Assembly: GCA_033439295.1 (NCBI GenBank)
Contig: JAVTLE010000003.1
Span: 1 to 64,000, forward strand
DNA: 64,000 nt
Origin: Deuterostichococcus epilithicus
Lineage: Eukaryota > Chlorophyta > Trebouxiophyceae > Prasiolales > Stichococcaceae
Reading direction: 5' to 3'
The position numbers and the translations under genes are program-made. The notes beneath the pieces were generated by a model, which saw only the letters and a program-made list of their open reading frames with translations, searched no databases and was not told where the DNA came from. Positions 31,097 through 44,378 of the stretch are shown one piece after another (position 1 is the first letter of the stretch; each line of letters begins with the position of its first letter).

Positions 31097-34000
31097 CTAG
31101 CTGGACTGGAACCAGATGCTGCTNCCTTCGCTGGCGCCGGCGCCGGGGGCGCCCGGCCGCTGCTGGGGCGGCGCCGATGCCCCCTGCCGCTGCTGCTGCT
31201 GCGACGTCGCCGTTGCCGCCTCCGCACTCTCCTGCCCGGCGCCATCTGCATCCACCTCGTACTTTGATGTGTCCTCCCCCTCAATGAAGTGCCGCGCAAA
31301 TCCCTCCTGCTCCCGCTGCGCCACCTGGACCACACATGCCAGAACATGTGAGCATGAAACAGCGCCTTGCAAAGGAGACCAGGCAATGCGGCTGGATGGC
31401 GTCCATTGGCAAACCCGCAGATGTGCAATTGTGCAGAGCGCTGGGGAAGAACTGGCAGTAAGCGCTGCCAAACGTGGCATGCGCAAGAGTCTGAACAAGC
31501 TTCGAAACCCCAGAGGCATGCACTCTGCAAGCGCTCACACAGAAGACCTCGGGACTGGGGAAGCAACGTGAGTGTGCGGGCTCACGTCTTGCTTGAGGCC
31601 GCCCCATGCGAACTTGGGCCGCCCGTCCTGGGCCCTGCCGACGACGTGCAGCTTGCCAGTTACGCCGCCCGCCGGGCCGCCGGAGGTGGCGGCGCTATCG
31701 GCCCCGCTGCCCGGCTGCTGCGTGTGTACGTCTGCCGGCTCCGCGGCCGGCGCCTCTGCGGCCGGCGACGCTGAACCCGACGCCTGTCCGGCCGGCAGCT
31801 GCTCGGCCGGCNGCTGCGCGGCCGTCGGGGAGCCGCCGCCGCTGCCTCCGCCGCCGCCGCCGTCGCTCTTGCCGCTGCTGGCGGAGCGGACCGCCGCCAC
31901 ATACTCCTGCGCGGCGCTCGCCGCCGCCGCGGCCGCCTGCTCCTCCACTGCCTGCAGAGTGTTGATTTAGGGTTTAGGGTTTGATGTTGAGCTCAGGATG
32001 GAGCGGCGCGCAGGCTCTGGCTGCTGTTGCTGTGGACTCTTGACCGCCTGCCGAGAGATCGGCGAGTCTGGCAGTGCCGGGGGCGCTGTGATGCAAGCGT
32101 GACCGGCGCCAAGGGCTGGGCCGACCTGCGAGCGCTGGGTGCACACCCTGATGGTGCCTGCCGCCAGGCATCGGGAGCCAGCAGCCAGCCATGCCAGAGC
32201 CTGACCTGCCAGGTGGGACGCCATGATGCAAAGGCGCTTTTGGGCGCACGGTGCGGCGCGGCTGCCGAGGAGCTGCCCTCGCCGCCTCCGCCGCCGCCGC
32301 TGCTCTCATCTTGCGGCCTGTGCACAGGGAGCGCACCCGCCGTTCAGGACGCTGCTCGAAGGTCCTGCACCTTCGTCATGCTGCTGTGCAAGGGCGCCCA
32401 GGCTACACACAGATTAGCCGGTCTCGCAGCCCCAGATGAAGCATGCCCCGAGAACTTTTCAGAGTGGTCTCGGTGGCTCACAAATGATGAGGCCTCACCG
32501 TTGCGGGGCGGGCTTGGCGCTCCGGCTGCCGTTGCGCAGCCACGCCGCCGCCGAGGTCATGCCGCCGCCCCGCGCGCAGCTAGAGCCGCCGCTGCCGCTC
32601 GACCCCGTGTCCTCCGGCGCCGCCGCCGCCAGCGCCGCTCCTTCCTCTCCTTCCGCATCATCCTCTCCGCCGCCGTCTGCCGCCGCCGCCTCTGCCGCGT
32701 GCGGGGGCCCGCCAGCAGGGATCGACACCGGTGGCGAGGACGCGCCACCCGCGGTCGGCGGCGGCACGACCGGCGGCGCCGCCGACGACACCGGCTTTGT
32801 TGGGTCCAGGCCGTCTGGCGAGTCGACCGGCGGCGCCACCGCCTGCCACGTGGTTTCAACCCCCTGAGCTCGCACCCTGGTTCCGGTGGGCCCATTTGGT
32901 GGGGGCACATCGCCGTGGCGCAGGCCGGGCCAGTGTCCCTTGCGCAGCATTGTGAGGCAGCACAGCACATCTGAGGACAGCGGAGGTGTGAGCCGCTGCG
33001 GCGCTGCGCAGCGACCAACCACGCCGGCAGTGCTGACCAGCCGGCGGCGCAGCTGCTGCGGGCCGGCCTGTGGCGGCGTCAGGCAGCAGGAGGGAGCAGT
33101 GGCGGCCGTCTGCTCGCACACGAGGACTGCGCTGCAGGGATGAGCTTTCGCGGTCGCGCACCTCCTCGGCTGGCGGCGGCCACAGCGGCGCGGCGGGCGG
33201 CGCCGCGCCCGGCGCCCCCGCCCCTGCTGCGGCACTGAGCGCTGGCGCCGCCGCATCCGGCAGCCCGACCACCACCGCATCGTCCTCCAGCAGCAGCTCC
33301 TCGTCGTCGCTGGTGACGACCAGCACCCCGGCATTGCCCTCCACGTCTGCAGGGCATCGAGGGCAGGGTTGAGAGGCGGACTAAGAGGCAGACTATGGCA
33401 GGTACACGGGCCGGGGGGCGGTGGGGAGCAACGGGCTCCCCGTTCAACGTCTGCAGATGGTGCCAACAGCCGGATGCAGCGGACGGGCTGCCAGGTGTGG
33501 CATTGCAGTGACAAACGAAAATCCTGGGTCTGCAGCCGGCCGAGCAGACCTGATGCGCACGGAGCCAGATGTGATTCTCGGCCACAGCTTCCAGTGATTC
33601 CACACCCACCGAGGCTGCGCGTCAGGGCCTCCCCGGCGGTGGCGGAGCCGCCGCGCGGCGGCGGCGGTGGGCTGCTGGCGCCGCCGTCGCTGCTGCTGGA
33701 GGAGGAGCCGTCGCTGCCGTCGTCGCTGCTGTCGCTGCCGCCCGCCGTGCCGCCTGTGGGTGTTGAAAAAACGTAAAGAAAGAACCAGCAAGTTCACGTT
33801 CACTGCCAGCGCCCGAACAAAGGCCTTGCGACCTCAGGCACCGGCGGCATCGCCGCGCCGAGCAAGCCGCTTGCCACATCCACGGCAATGAACAGCAGCC
33901 AACCGTTCCGTCAGGAGGCGATTGAAAACCAGCGAGCAATGGGGAGGACCAAGCCACGAGGTGGTTCTGCCCGTGACCGGCGATGCGGGCAGGGCACCTG

Positions 34001-37000
34001 AGCCGCTGCCGCCGCCGCGGGCGCCGCCAGGGATGACGTGAGGGTTGAGACGCAGCGCGTCTAGCGCATCCGAAGCGTCCCGGAACACCGGGTCGTCCTG
34101 TTGGGAAAGCAAAATGCGTCAGAGCGGGGCAACCTGCGGATGCACAGGATGAGGATGAGCTTCGAACGTGCAGCTCGTGACCCGGCGCGGTCTCGGCGTC
34201 AGCACCAGAGCGCGAGTAGGGACGCTGTCACCAACTGCGCGCCAGGTGGACCCATCAGCGAGTGACCGCTGCACGGGTGCGTGAGTGTGCTCCGGGGACT
34301 GTGCTCGGGCGACGCGGCGTGCGTGGGGCAGGCCGCTGCCGGTGCTTTCGCAGGGTGGGCGCCCGTCTCGCGGCACACGCTGTGAGCTGCGGGGGGGCGC
34401 TCCTGGGCCTCCGGCCAGAACCCCTGCTGGCCGAGCGCAGGCGGCTGACGCCAGCGTCGGCGCAGCCTGCCACAGGGCACAGGGCCTGGCCGGCCCACAG
34501 CCATGCACCGCGCTGCACCAGTGGCTCCCGGGGCGCGGACCCGCAGCGTCCTGGGCCCTGGCCTGCATCCCCTCTGTGATCGATGTGCGGGCTGTCCTCA
34601 CCTCCTCCTCGCCGGTGGCGTCGAAGTACCGCCGAGAGGCGCCGGCGGCGGCGCCGGCGTCGTTGCCGCCGCTGAGCAGGTCCAGGCTGTCGTCGCTCGG
34701 CCCTGCAGCACACGAGTGACGAGTGACAGGTGCCGGATCCTCGGTGTTCGAGCCCGTTGAAGCAGTCTCACATTGACCACAATTTGTGGTTTGAATATCA
34801 AGCCCAAATGCGTGCATCACCGCTGCGCATCGCAGCTGGAGCAGGCTGAGCGGAAGCAAGTTGCGCAGGCGCTATGTACTATGTGCGCACAGAAAGGCAA
34901 GCAGTACATCAAGTCCTGAGCCGCCGCTTGAGGACCAGCAGTGAGAAATATGTAAAATCCCCAGAACGGCATTTCGATCACCGTCAAACGAATCCTACTG
35001 GGGTCCAGGTCCTGAGCCCAACATCGTCCGGACCTGCTTCCTCCTTCTTCACTGAGTGACTGCTGCAGATGCAGCTTCGGGCCTCGCCGAAGCCTGTTCC
35101 AGACAACTACGACTGTTGCGCACCAGGATCCAGGTCCATAAGCCCGGCATCGTCCTGGGCCGCCTCCGCTGCAGCCGCCGCAAGCTCCGACGCCGGCGGC
35201 CTTCCGCACGCCCACTTGTTCACGTTCTCCATCGCGTTGCGCGTCTGCATGCGGAAGAGCAGGCATGACATCTGGATGGAGCTTTCGTCTCCCCTCCATC
35301 CCTTCCTCCCCTTCAAAACACCCTCACAGCTACCTTTCTTACGGGGTTCCTTCCCACTGAGCGGCGGCCGTATTCCTTCCCGGCAAGTCACTTCAAAAGC
35401 GGAGCCGCAGCACAAGCGCAGCTGCACGAAACGAAACACAAACCAACAAAGCCTGAACACAGACCCACACGAGGTTATGTTCCAGACCTGCAGGGAGCCG
35501 ACTGCAAAGTCAGCCCAGGCCGGGCTGGCGTCCAGCTGCTGCGAGATGAACAGCGACCGCTCAGCCGCGTCCACCAGCTTGTTAGCGATGTATGTCACGT
35601 GCCCCATGTAGCCTGCAGGGGCATTCAGAGTTGATATTGAGGTCATTTGGCAAACAACTTGGACGAGTATGTGTGAAGGTCAGAGATCGCCACTGCAGGG
35701 GAAGGCGCAGCGCCGCGGCACCGAGACGAGGACGCATGGGAGGGCGTGTTTGAGGGGTTTAAAAGTATGCAGCGCCTTGCTGTCGAGCAGTGCATACTAC
35801 TGAGGGTGGAACCCTATGCCCTGAACCCTACCTGCACGCAGGCGGGGCCGGTCACCGGCGCGGGCGTCCCCCCGCTTTGGCGTCGGCCGCACCTCCGCTG
35901 GCGCGCCCGTCAGCCAGCCCAGCAGGCCTGCGGCGCCAAAGGCGTGGCCCGCCATACGGGAGCTGCCGCGCTCGAGCGCGCCCATCAGCATGGCCGTGAC
36001 CTGCGCGCGTTGTCGGAACACAGACCCTGTGCCCGCGGCTCAGAGCGCAATGCGCCGCCCACAGCCAGAGCGACAACAGGGCACGGACTCTGGCACCTCA
36101 ACCCCAAAACACTGCTCGTTCCGCTCTTGCTCGTTCCCACCTGGTGGTGCAGCAGGTTGTTGAAGGGGTACTGCAGGAAGAGCGCCATGCAGCGGGGCAG
36201 CAGCTCGGCGGCGATCAACGCCTCCTCCGCGGGCGGCGCCCCCAGCCGTGTGAGGGCGGCAACCATCTCCACCGCCTTGAGTCGCGCGCTGCCCAGCGGC
36301 GGCGCCAGCAGCCCGAACGCTGTCTCCTGTGTGATATCATTGGTGTGATATCATTCGAAGAGCGTCATTCAGAGTCCATTTGCAGGTCGTTTGATCGTGC
36401 CAGAGCCGCGGGACCTCCACCGCCTTGCGCTGCGTGCTGCCTGGCAGCGGTGCCAGCAACCCAGACGCTGTCTCCTGTATATGGCATCGTTTGAAGCGTA
36501 TCCTCGTCCAAACTTCATTTTGGGGTCATCTGGGGAAAAATTGCATGTTTGAGCACTGCGACCAGCTCCACCGCCTTCAGCCACACCCTGCCCAGCGGCA
36601 AGGCCAGCAGCCCACACACCATATCCTGTTGGTGTGTTGACGTTTGCAGAGTCTCATTCCGAAGTCCATCTGCAGTCCATTGCTAGGTCGTTTGCGCCAC
36701 GTGCTGCCCAGCAGTGGGGCCACTAGTAGAGATGCTATTTCCTGTGCTTCCTGTGGTGCAGCGCAGTTAGAGGTCCCTATTGAAGATCATATAGAGTTTG
36801 ATATAGGGTTCGATCGGAAGCCATCTGGAGGCCATTTGGAGGCACTTGCGGTGAAGTATTGTGTCCTTTATTTCCCCTAGCAAAGACAGGTGGGCAGGCA
36901 GGCTCAAGGGAGGGCAGGATCAAGGGAGCACCTTGCCTCTAGGCTGGTGTGCGCTGCGATAGGCAGCAACAGGATAGTCGTCAGGGTGCAACCCGGGCAT

Positions 37001-40000
37001 GCGACAGCTGAAGCAACGCCGGGAGCACGCAAGATCAGCAATGCCTGTCACTGCCGCAGGTGCAAAGGCCTCTCGCTGCCTAAGTTCCCGTGTGACCCGA
37101 GTAATGCTAGACGTTGTCGTTACTCCTGCGGCTGGACCGCACCAGAGCGCTAGAGCCTAGAGCCCCAAGAAGTCTTCCCTGCATGAGCAGGAATCATGTT
37201 CCTGCACACTTGCTGCGTTCCTGCTGCGCTGATTCACAAGGCCACTGCAGCACCAGACTGCAGAAGCACCAGCTGCAGCGCCTGACCCGGCACGCCTCAA
37301 ATCAGGAAGCTTAAATCCCGAAGTGTGAAACCGCCCAATCTTTTGAGTTGAGATTTCAGTCAGTTTTGAAAAGCGGGTCGACAGCACGGTCGGCGGCAAG
37401 GAAAACATTGACGCACCAGTTCCGCCGGCGCGGCGGCGTCCTCGAGCATCGCCCGCAGCCGCTGCGCGCGCGCAGCAATGCCCGCGACGGCCGCCGCCTG
37501 CAGCCCGCGCGCGGTGTCCAGGCTCATGCGCCGCAGCTCCCCTGAGGCCGTCGTGGGCGAGGCGCCGCCAGCGCCGGCGCCCCCGGGACTGGGCGGCTGC
37601 GGCTCCGAGGGGCGCGGCTCCAGCAGCGCGATGCACACGTCCAGCGCCTGCGGGGCGGCAAAGCAGAGTTGCGGATCAGAGCCGCTGCAAGGGGTGCGCA
37701 GGATGGGAGCCGGCTCGACGGTGATGACGCCGCCCGAAAGGATGCTGGCCGGAGCTGCCACGGGTGTTGCGATGTGCGCCACACCGGTGAGTGGTGCACA
37801 CATGATCGAGGCTGTCAGCACGTTCAAGTGCCCTGCCAGCAGCTGGACCCCCGTTCACATTGCACCCACGCCCCAATAGCCCCTTCGCCTGCTCGCATAT
37901 CTCGGCCTTGCCCAAAAGCGCAAGCCAACAGCGCAGCAGCCGATCTTAATGTTTCTAAATTTTATCTTCACCCCTACCTGCACTGAGGAGGCGCCGCCCT
38001 CCTCGAAGGCGCGCTGCAGCAGCGTCGTCAGGAAGGCGGGCTCCGCCATCGCGCGCGCCAGGGGTGACAGCGCGGAGCGGGCGACCGCCGCCAGCACCTC
38101 CGCCGCGTGCCGCGCCGCGTCGGGCGGGTGCCCTGGCTCGAGCACCGCCAGCAGCTGGGCCATGAGGTCCGTGCCCGTCAGCCACTGCACCTGCGCGCAG
38201 CGGGCAGGCGGGGCACGTTTTGATGCGACTGTGAAGAGTGTGACCATTGGTCGCGACTGAAGCGATGTTTCCTCGGCTCCAGCACCGCCAGCAGCTGGGC
38301 CGTCAGGCCTGCGTTGGTGGGCCACTGCATCTGCAGGCCGAAACAGAGAAAGATCATCAGTCAAGATGTCTGAACAGGGCTGCACCTGCAGTTGCACGAG
38401 GGATTGTGTGTCAGCTCTTGGAGAACATGCATCCCGCGGCTGTAGAAGAAGCGCAGCGGCATGTGAGTGTTCCGTCAATACACAAACGAGGATCGTCGCT
38501 GCACCAGATTTCGGCCAATATTTAAGGGGCCCTATGTGCCGAGGCAATGCCAGCAGCTGTCCAGCCAGCAGCCGGACGGATGGGACGCAATGTCTGATTG
38601 GCCAGGCATGGCATCTCATGTCAGCAGCTGCAGGCCGCACCAGCTGCTTGGCCAGGGCGATGCGACCGACCATGTTTTCTATATGATGTCCTTGCCCACG
38701 CAGACGCACTAGAGCTCGACAAGGCATTGGAAGAGCCAGCTGCACTCCGGCGCTGGCTCACAGACGGTCTGCCGAATCCAAAATGGGCACCAATGCATTC
38801 CATTTTGCTGATGTGGGATTGCACCGCCGCCCATCGTCGGCCACCTCCACTGTCGCCCACTTTGGGTGCAGCCCGCCGCGCGGACATGAGTATTCGTGTC
38901 GGAACTTCACCAGTGACGATGGCCCCATCAGGCAATCAGGATACTTGAAGACGGAAGCTATTGATTCGATTCCCATCGCCTTGACTTGTTTGTAGTTCCG
39001 TGAAGACTCGCACCTGTGACGGCGGCAGGTAGAGCCCGGTCTGCTCCTCCGCGCCCGTGAGGCGGATCAGGATCTCGAAGATGGAGGCTGTGTCGAGGTG
39101 CGCCACCAGGCGCCCCAGCAGGTGGCGCCGCCCCTGCAGGAACGCCATGACCTCCCCGGTGCGCCGGAAGAGCAGCATGCCGACGACGCGGGCAAAGTAG
39201 CCCGCCGTCACGCAGTCCAGGGGGGCGCCCTGCGCACAGGAGTCACGGGACCGCTTTTGGGCAGAAGCATGACGTCGAGCGGATGACGTGCTGCCGGCAT
39301 ATTGAGTGTAAGCGGAAGGTCAGAACAGATGACGTGTTGTTGTTAAGCCTGCAGGGAACGCATGTCGTGAAGTGATTTCGGAAACGGACTAGGGTTGTGG
39401 CTCGTGCTGGACGGCATCGCGGCACGACCATCGGCGCTGGCGTACAAGCAGGTCGGCACTCTGGAGGGAGCAGCCAAAGCAGCATCATCACGGTCGGCTA
39501 GAGCAGCTGACTGGGTGTACACATGCAGCCTAACACCGCCCCGGGGTGCTTCGCGAGTGGCACCTGCTGCAGCAGCGAGAAGAGCAGGTCCATGGTGGAC
39601 TCATCGCCCAGCAGCATGTTCAAAATGCGCTCCACCTCGCAGCAGAGCACCTGCGCAAGGAAAGGCCGATGTGGATCTTGACCGAAGGCTGATCTGGGTT
39701 TTCTCATCTTTGGTGTCATGTCAGGGGGGAAGGTGCAGCCACAGCTGACTAACAAATGGGCGCCCTGCACCGGGAGCCGCTGCAAGCGCGCGCGCAGCCT
39801 GGCAGGCACCCGCGGGTTACGCCACTGCGAGCAAGCAAGACACGGCACACAGGCTGCAGGATCAAGACGCACGAGTTGGCGGGGGCGGCGCAGGTCATGC
39901 GCACCTCGCATGCGGCAAAGGGCTGCCGCAGCTGCTGCTGCTGGTCCGCATCAGGCGTTGCCGGCGCCACCAGGTGGCGTACTAGCCCGGTGACCGACTC

Positions 40001-40406
40001 CGGGCGCGTGAGAAAGTCCAGCACCCGCGAGTTGAGCGACTTGACCTCCTGCGGGGCGCAGGAAGCAGCACCTCGGCATGGGGTCCACTGGCTGCTGGCG
40101 TGGTGCACATCGCTGAGGGTGCATAGGGAAGTTTGGCAGGATTGCCAGGTCCAATGGTGACCGCCTGTGTAGGCTGTCATGGAGCTGCCGCGCCATGGCA
40201 AATGCCGTTCCGGGCGATGCAGAGTGTCAGACCGGAGGTCGTGCACCCACTTGCGCACTGTGATGCAGTGGCATGGGAACCCAGGAATGGCGCCTCACCT
40301 GCACGAGGTCATCCTCTGCCAGCAGGTCCTCGAGGGTGCAGTTCGCCCGGTCCAGAGCCGCCTCCACTGGGCTGGGCTGTGAGAAGCCGCTAACGCGCCA
40401 GAACAT
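31097..40406 (-). CDS. SAPS (SIT4-associated) family phosphatase regulatory subunit
   Basis: Homologue of yeast SAP/human PPP6R proteins, regulatory subunits of PP6/Sit4-type phosphatases. Start at 40406-40404: MFWRVSGFSQPSPVEAALD ... CTLEDLLAEDDLVQ is the classic SAPS N-terminus. Exons resolved on the minus strand: 40406-40299, 40048-39905, 39650-39564, 39229-39014, 38190-37978, 37647-37417, 36326-36141, 36000-35832, 35612-35488, 35244-35124, 34702-34602, 34097-33958 (end uncertain). Less exact exons follow near 33.75-33.60, 33.34-33.15, 32.86-32.51, 31.95-31.60 and 31.33-31.097 kb. Conserved blocks: CCEVERILNMLLGDE, GYFARVVGMLLFRRT, PFNNLLHHQ, GYMGHVTYIANKL, and MENVNKWACGRP. The tail is low-complexity Ala/Gly/Ser/Pro and acidic (SDDEELLLEDD), then GRPKFAWGGLKQ and QREQEGFARHF, ending SSIWFQSS. 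Divergent from the carrier gene; introns contain exon-edge duplications. Confidence 0.85.
31966..31982 (+). repeat. two-copy TTTAGGG motif
   Basis: GATTTAGGGTTTAGGGTTTGATG lies at about 31964-31986, in a SAPS-gene intron. TTTAGGG is the plant-type and many-green-algae telomere unit, but two copies are too few to show telomere origin. Confidence 0.3.
36260..36745 (-). repeat. four tandem copies of an exon start in the SAPS-gene intron
   Basis: The exon beginning ETAFGLLAPPLGSARLKAVE (upper end 36326) has decayed copies upstream in the intron. They lie at about 36478-36405 (ETASGLLAPLPGSTQRKAVE), about 36630-36563 and about 36747-36690 (EIASLVAPLLGSTW). Spacings are about 150, 150 and 115 bases, and the linking intron sequence (AGTCCATTTGCAGGTCGTTTG-like, near 36370 and 36660) is repeated too. 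Confidence 0.8.
38130..38336 (-). repeat. duplicated acceptor and exon start (VQWLTGTDLMAQLLAVLEP)
   Basis: The exon starting at 38190 (VQWLTGTDLMAQLLAVLEP) has an intronic copy starting at 38330 (MQWPTNAGLTAQLLAVLEP), also after a CTGCAG acceptor. The spacing is 140 bases. Confidence 0.8.
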
Positions 40407-41593
40407 AGCGGCACAGAGCCGCTAGGCGTGCCGCCGGCCGCTGAGGTGCCCGCTGGCCGCAGCTGTCGGGCCTTATACTCTCTGGCCGCCGCCACTGTCC
40501 CCCACACAGGCCTGCAGGAGTACGACCTGGCCTTGTCAGGGGCATGGCCGATGAGCACACAGGATAGGCCGGCCCGAAGGCAGTTCTGCTGCCCAGTGCA
40601 CTATAGCACGTTCAAGCGCGCCTTTTGCCGCTTGTGTGCACCTAGCCAGCAAACGAAGCGGAGACCACGCTGGCCCCTGCTGGGCGAAGTCAAGGTCTTG
40701 AAGCTTCAAAGGACACGGCTGTGCCGAGCTGGTGCCAGGCCGTGCAGCTGCTCGCACTGCAGCGGTCAAGCTGTCCTGGCCAAGGGGATGCCCGAGAGTC
40801 AGGTGCCCTGTCGCTTGCGGCCTCGTAGTACAGAGGTGTTCCCAATCCAAGGAACACTGATAGCAGCGAGACCCGATAACATCAGGAGCTTGCCGCAGGC
40901 TGGTCTGTCGCCCAAAGTCTGTGGCAGGGTGATCGGAGCAGCTGTTCGTCTCTACCTGACTTGTGGGCGGACCGTCCGCGCTGGCAGCCAGTGACTACAG
41001 TAGGATGTGCAGAGCCCAAGGCCCCCAATGCCAGGGCGCTGGACCCAAACACTATTTGGACGTGTGCAGCGCGCCTTAAGTGCACGGAAATGTCGCGCAG
41101 CCAGGGGCATACAGAACAGCGCTCTCAAGTCCTGCCGAACAGAATTGCGGATTTGCTATCTTTCTGTGGGCAACCAGGGGCATCGGCCTGCACCGGCGAT
41201 CGCTGCCACCCCGCTGTTGCCAGCCCCTTGTTTATGCTCCATGCCACCTTGGCAGCTCGCATGTGGGCCATGTGAAAATTGATGCACAATCTCGATCAGC
41301 CAGACAGTGCAGCACCTGCGGTCCTTGTCATCAGTTGTGTAAAAACGGCTGCTGCCACAGCGGGGGCGCGATGCCAGCGTGCCGATCGATGTGCATCCTG
41401 CCCTAGGACTCACCTCGACCAGGTTGCTCGAGAATTTCCGGAGCATTGAGGGACTACGCTGGCGCAAACTTCCACGGACAGAGCTTCTACAAAGTCGTCT
41501 TGCTCGGCAGCAATCTCGATGTAGCCGGCACTCCAGCCTCAGCGGCCGCGCCTGGGCGCGGCGGCGGGTTGACCAGCGCCCAGTAGTCCTCGC
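40407..41593. promoter_or_regulatory. divergent intergenic region between SAPS and carrier genes
   Basis: Both flanking genes are transcribed outward from here, so it should hold two promoters. I see no clear TATA box, and the open frames here (for example 40428-40994, plus) lack recognisable protein features. Confidence 0.35.
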
Positions 41594-43723
41594 ATGATGG
41601 ACGCGCCGGAGCCGCCATGTACGGGGCAGGAAATCCACCCAGCCGTGGCCGACTTTGTTGCAGGTTTGCTGCTGCTTCAGCAGCGTGACTTGCCGTGTAT
41701 GCGTGGAATTGAATCAGAAGCACTGCGGCAGAGTCAATATGGCTTGAATGGAATGCCGTGCTGACGCAAACAGGGGGCGCCGCGGGTGCCAGCGGCGTGC
41801 TGGCGGGGCAGCCGCTGGACACGGCGCGCATCCGCATGCAGCAGCCGGGCTGCGCTTGGCGGTCGGCGGCGGCGGCGCTGCGCGCCACGGTCGCAGCCGA
41901 GGGCGCCCACTCGCTGTTCCGCGGCGTCACTTACCCGCTGGCCACCATCAGCTTTCAGGTCTGGGCTGGGGCAGCGCACCGCATGTCTGGCAGGCCGATG
42001 GCTCCAATTGCCCAGGCCAATGTGGCAGCGGCGCCAGGGCTTGCATGCCCAGCCTGGAGATGGACACAACGGCTGTTGCAGCAGGCCTGATGAGGCGCCT
42101 GCTGGGTGCGTAGTGCAGAACGCGATCGTCTTCCAGGCATTTGGCATAGCGTCGCGGCTGCTGCGGCAGGACTGCGGCAACGAAGCTGCCGGCGCCGCGC
42201 CACTGACATACCCTCGGGTCTTCTTGTCAGGTGCGCTCGTGCAGTCAGCTGCTCTGATACACGCCAATGAGTCTTGTGAAGCTCCTTGCCTCAACACGTG
42301 TTAGCTTGGGTTCAGGGCTGGCGTTTCAATCAGCCAGGCCAGCCCTTGGCCAGACGGCATGCGCCTTGCATTTGTCGCAGGAGCCAATGAGCGCGCGCCA
42401 ACCACACAGTCGCCGGCCCCGCAGGCATGGCGGCAGGCGTGGTGCAGACGGCAGTCGTCTCTCCCGTCGAGCTGCTCAAGATCCGGCAGCAGCTGCAGGC
42501 GGCGACGCCGCGCGACGCCGGCTACGTCGGCCCGCTGCAGCTGCTGCGGAGCCTGCTGGCGGCCGAGGGCCTCAGGGGTGCGCAGCTCGGCCTGACTGCG
42601 TCACCAGCAGAGACGAGGAAGTTCAGGATCGTGCCCGCCTCACGCTTCCGTGCTGCTATGCCGAGCATCGGAGATCGCGGCAGCAAAGCAGCAGCTGTCT
42701 GCCCTCCTCCCTCAGAGCAGTGGGTCCGCAGTTTCCGTGAGCATGCACACCCTCTGCCACCTCGCCCGCACCTGAACAGCCATGGCATGCACGCCTGGTG
42801 ATGCAACCACAACATGCCAGTGGCAGACTGCGACGCCACAGGCCTGTACCGAGGCGCTGGGGTCACGCTGGTACGTGACACGCCCTCCCACGGCGTGTAC
42901 TTCTGCGTGTACGAGGCAGGCCGCGAGGCGCTGGACCCGGGGTCGAGAGCACGCGGCGCCTCCTCCCCCGCCGCCGGCTTCGCCGCAGGTGGGCAGTCGC
43001 TGCGCCACCTGTGTCATGGCGCTGACTGCGAGTCGACGACTCGCAAGTAATCAGCAACATGTCCCCAGCAGCCAGGGGCGGCATGCAGGAAGTGCCGCTG
43101 CTGCGCGACTGCATCTGGTCGTCTAGCCTACTGTTGCCCAGCCATGTGCCTGCCGCTGCCGCAGTGCATGTGTAGAGACAGCTATTTCTGCGATGACTGC
43201 AGCGCAAACAAGGTTGATGTCTGCCCAACATTCCTCGGGCAATGACTGCGTCCAGGCGGCCTGGCGGGCGCATGCTCCTGGCTGTCGGTGTACCCCATCG
43301 ATGTCCTCAAGTCCCGCCTGCAGGCGCGGCCCTGTCGGTTGAGCCTGCCTCAGACAAGCAGCCGCGGCCGCAGTCTGCATACGAGTGCAGGTGGACGGTC
43401 TGCCCAGCTTGCTGCTAGGGCGTGCCGGCAGTCATCAGCGGCTATGCTGCCGCGCAAGCGTGTTTCACTGACAACATGCATCAGTCGCTGTCAGGCAGAA
43501 GCCAGCGGCGCTCTCTGAGCCACTCAATGCCCGGCCGCAGGCCACCAGCGCCCGCGATTCCCGTTATGCCGGCTGGGCGGACTGCGCGCAGCGCAGCTAC
43601 TCGGAGGAGGGCGCTGCCGTCTTCACGCGCGGCCTGGGCGCGACACTGGCGAGGGCCTTCCTGGTCAATGCCGTCATCTTCGGCAGCTACGAGGCCTGCA
43701 GCGGGTGGCTGGCGCCAGGCTAG
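41594..43723 (+). CDS. BAC2: mitochondrial basic amino acid carrier, BAC2-like
   Basis: Inner-membrane carrier of the SLC25 family. Closest in my recollection to plant BAC2, which moves arginine, ornithine and related cationic amino acids between cytosol and matrix. Seven exons, all GT-AG and in phase: 41594-41663, 41774-41958, 42119-42230, 42425-42577, 42842-42988, 43256-43337, 43549-43723; 307 residues, normal for the family. Three repeats each carry the signature: PLDTARIR (37-44), PVELLKIR (136-143), PIDVLKSR (from 236). Further BAC2-like blocks: ISFQNAIVFQ, GLYRGAGVTLVRD, GVYFCVYE, GGLAGACSW, FTRGLGATLARAFLVNAVIF. No cleavable leader, as usual for carriers. The start ATG ATG gives two adjacent Met; either could be used. 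Substrate is inferred from similarity only. Confidence 0.9.
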
Positions 43724-44378
43724 GTAGCGCAGAACGCCTCAGTAGCCAGGCCAGCAGCGTTCCTGGTCGACGCATCACCGTCAGCAGCCATGAGGCCTGC
43801 AGCGCCTAGCCGACGCCGGGCTGGGTTTCGCCCAGAGAGCAGCGCAGAACTGCAGCGGCAGCAGATGTACCAATCCAATAGTGTGTACCAACACGGCAGG
43901 CAGTCGTGGCAACAGCATCGGGCTGACAGCTTGCACAACATTGTATGAACATGATTTTTCAGTGGTTGATGCCCCCCTAAGATTGGCTTGGTCCTTTGAG
44001 TTGTACATACTGTGAGTGCTGGCTGCAAGGAGGTTACCGGACAGAAGGCACAAATGAACCGACTAGCAACCCTGGCGCAACAAATTGCTGCCTCACATGC
44101 CGAAGCGATGAACCCTGGTGGTAATCTAAATCGAGATATGGCCTGCCTCACCACTCACAAACTCCTGACAGAAACCACGAACTGGACGCATATGAAACTC
44201 TCTGAAACACTCAGGACGCCACTGCTACTTGAATCAATGATAAAGCCGCCACAGCGAAGCTGTACTGGTTGTGCTGCGAAAGCTGCAGCAGGAACAGGTA
44301 ACAGCCCAACAGCCTCCTCACCAAATAGCTGCTGCACTTGGTTGCTAACGTCATGTTCTCCGCAGCAGGTGTGCGAAG
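43724..44378. other. convergent intergenic region between carrier and BCD1 genes
   Basis: 655 bases between the two stop codons. AT-rich patches and TTGTACATAC/TGTGAG stretches are consistent with 3' untranslated sequence; nothing else recognised. Confidence 0.35.

Noticed and set aside
31964-31986. Telomere or chromosome end
   Set aside because: Only two TTTAGGG units, inside an intron of an apparently complete gene.
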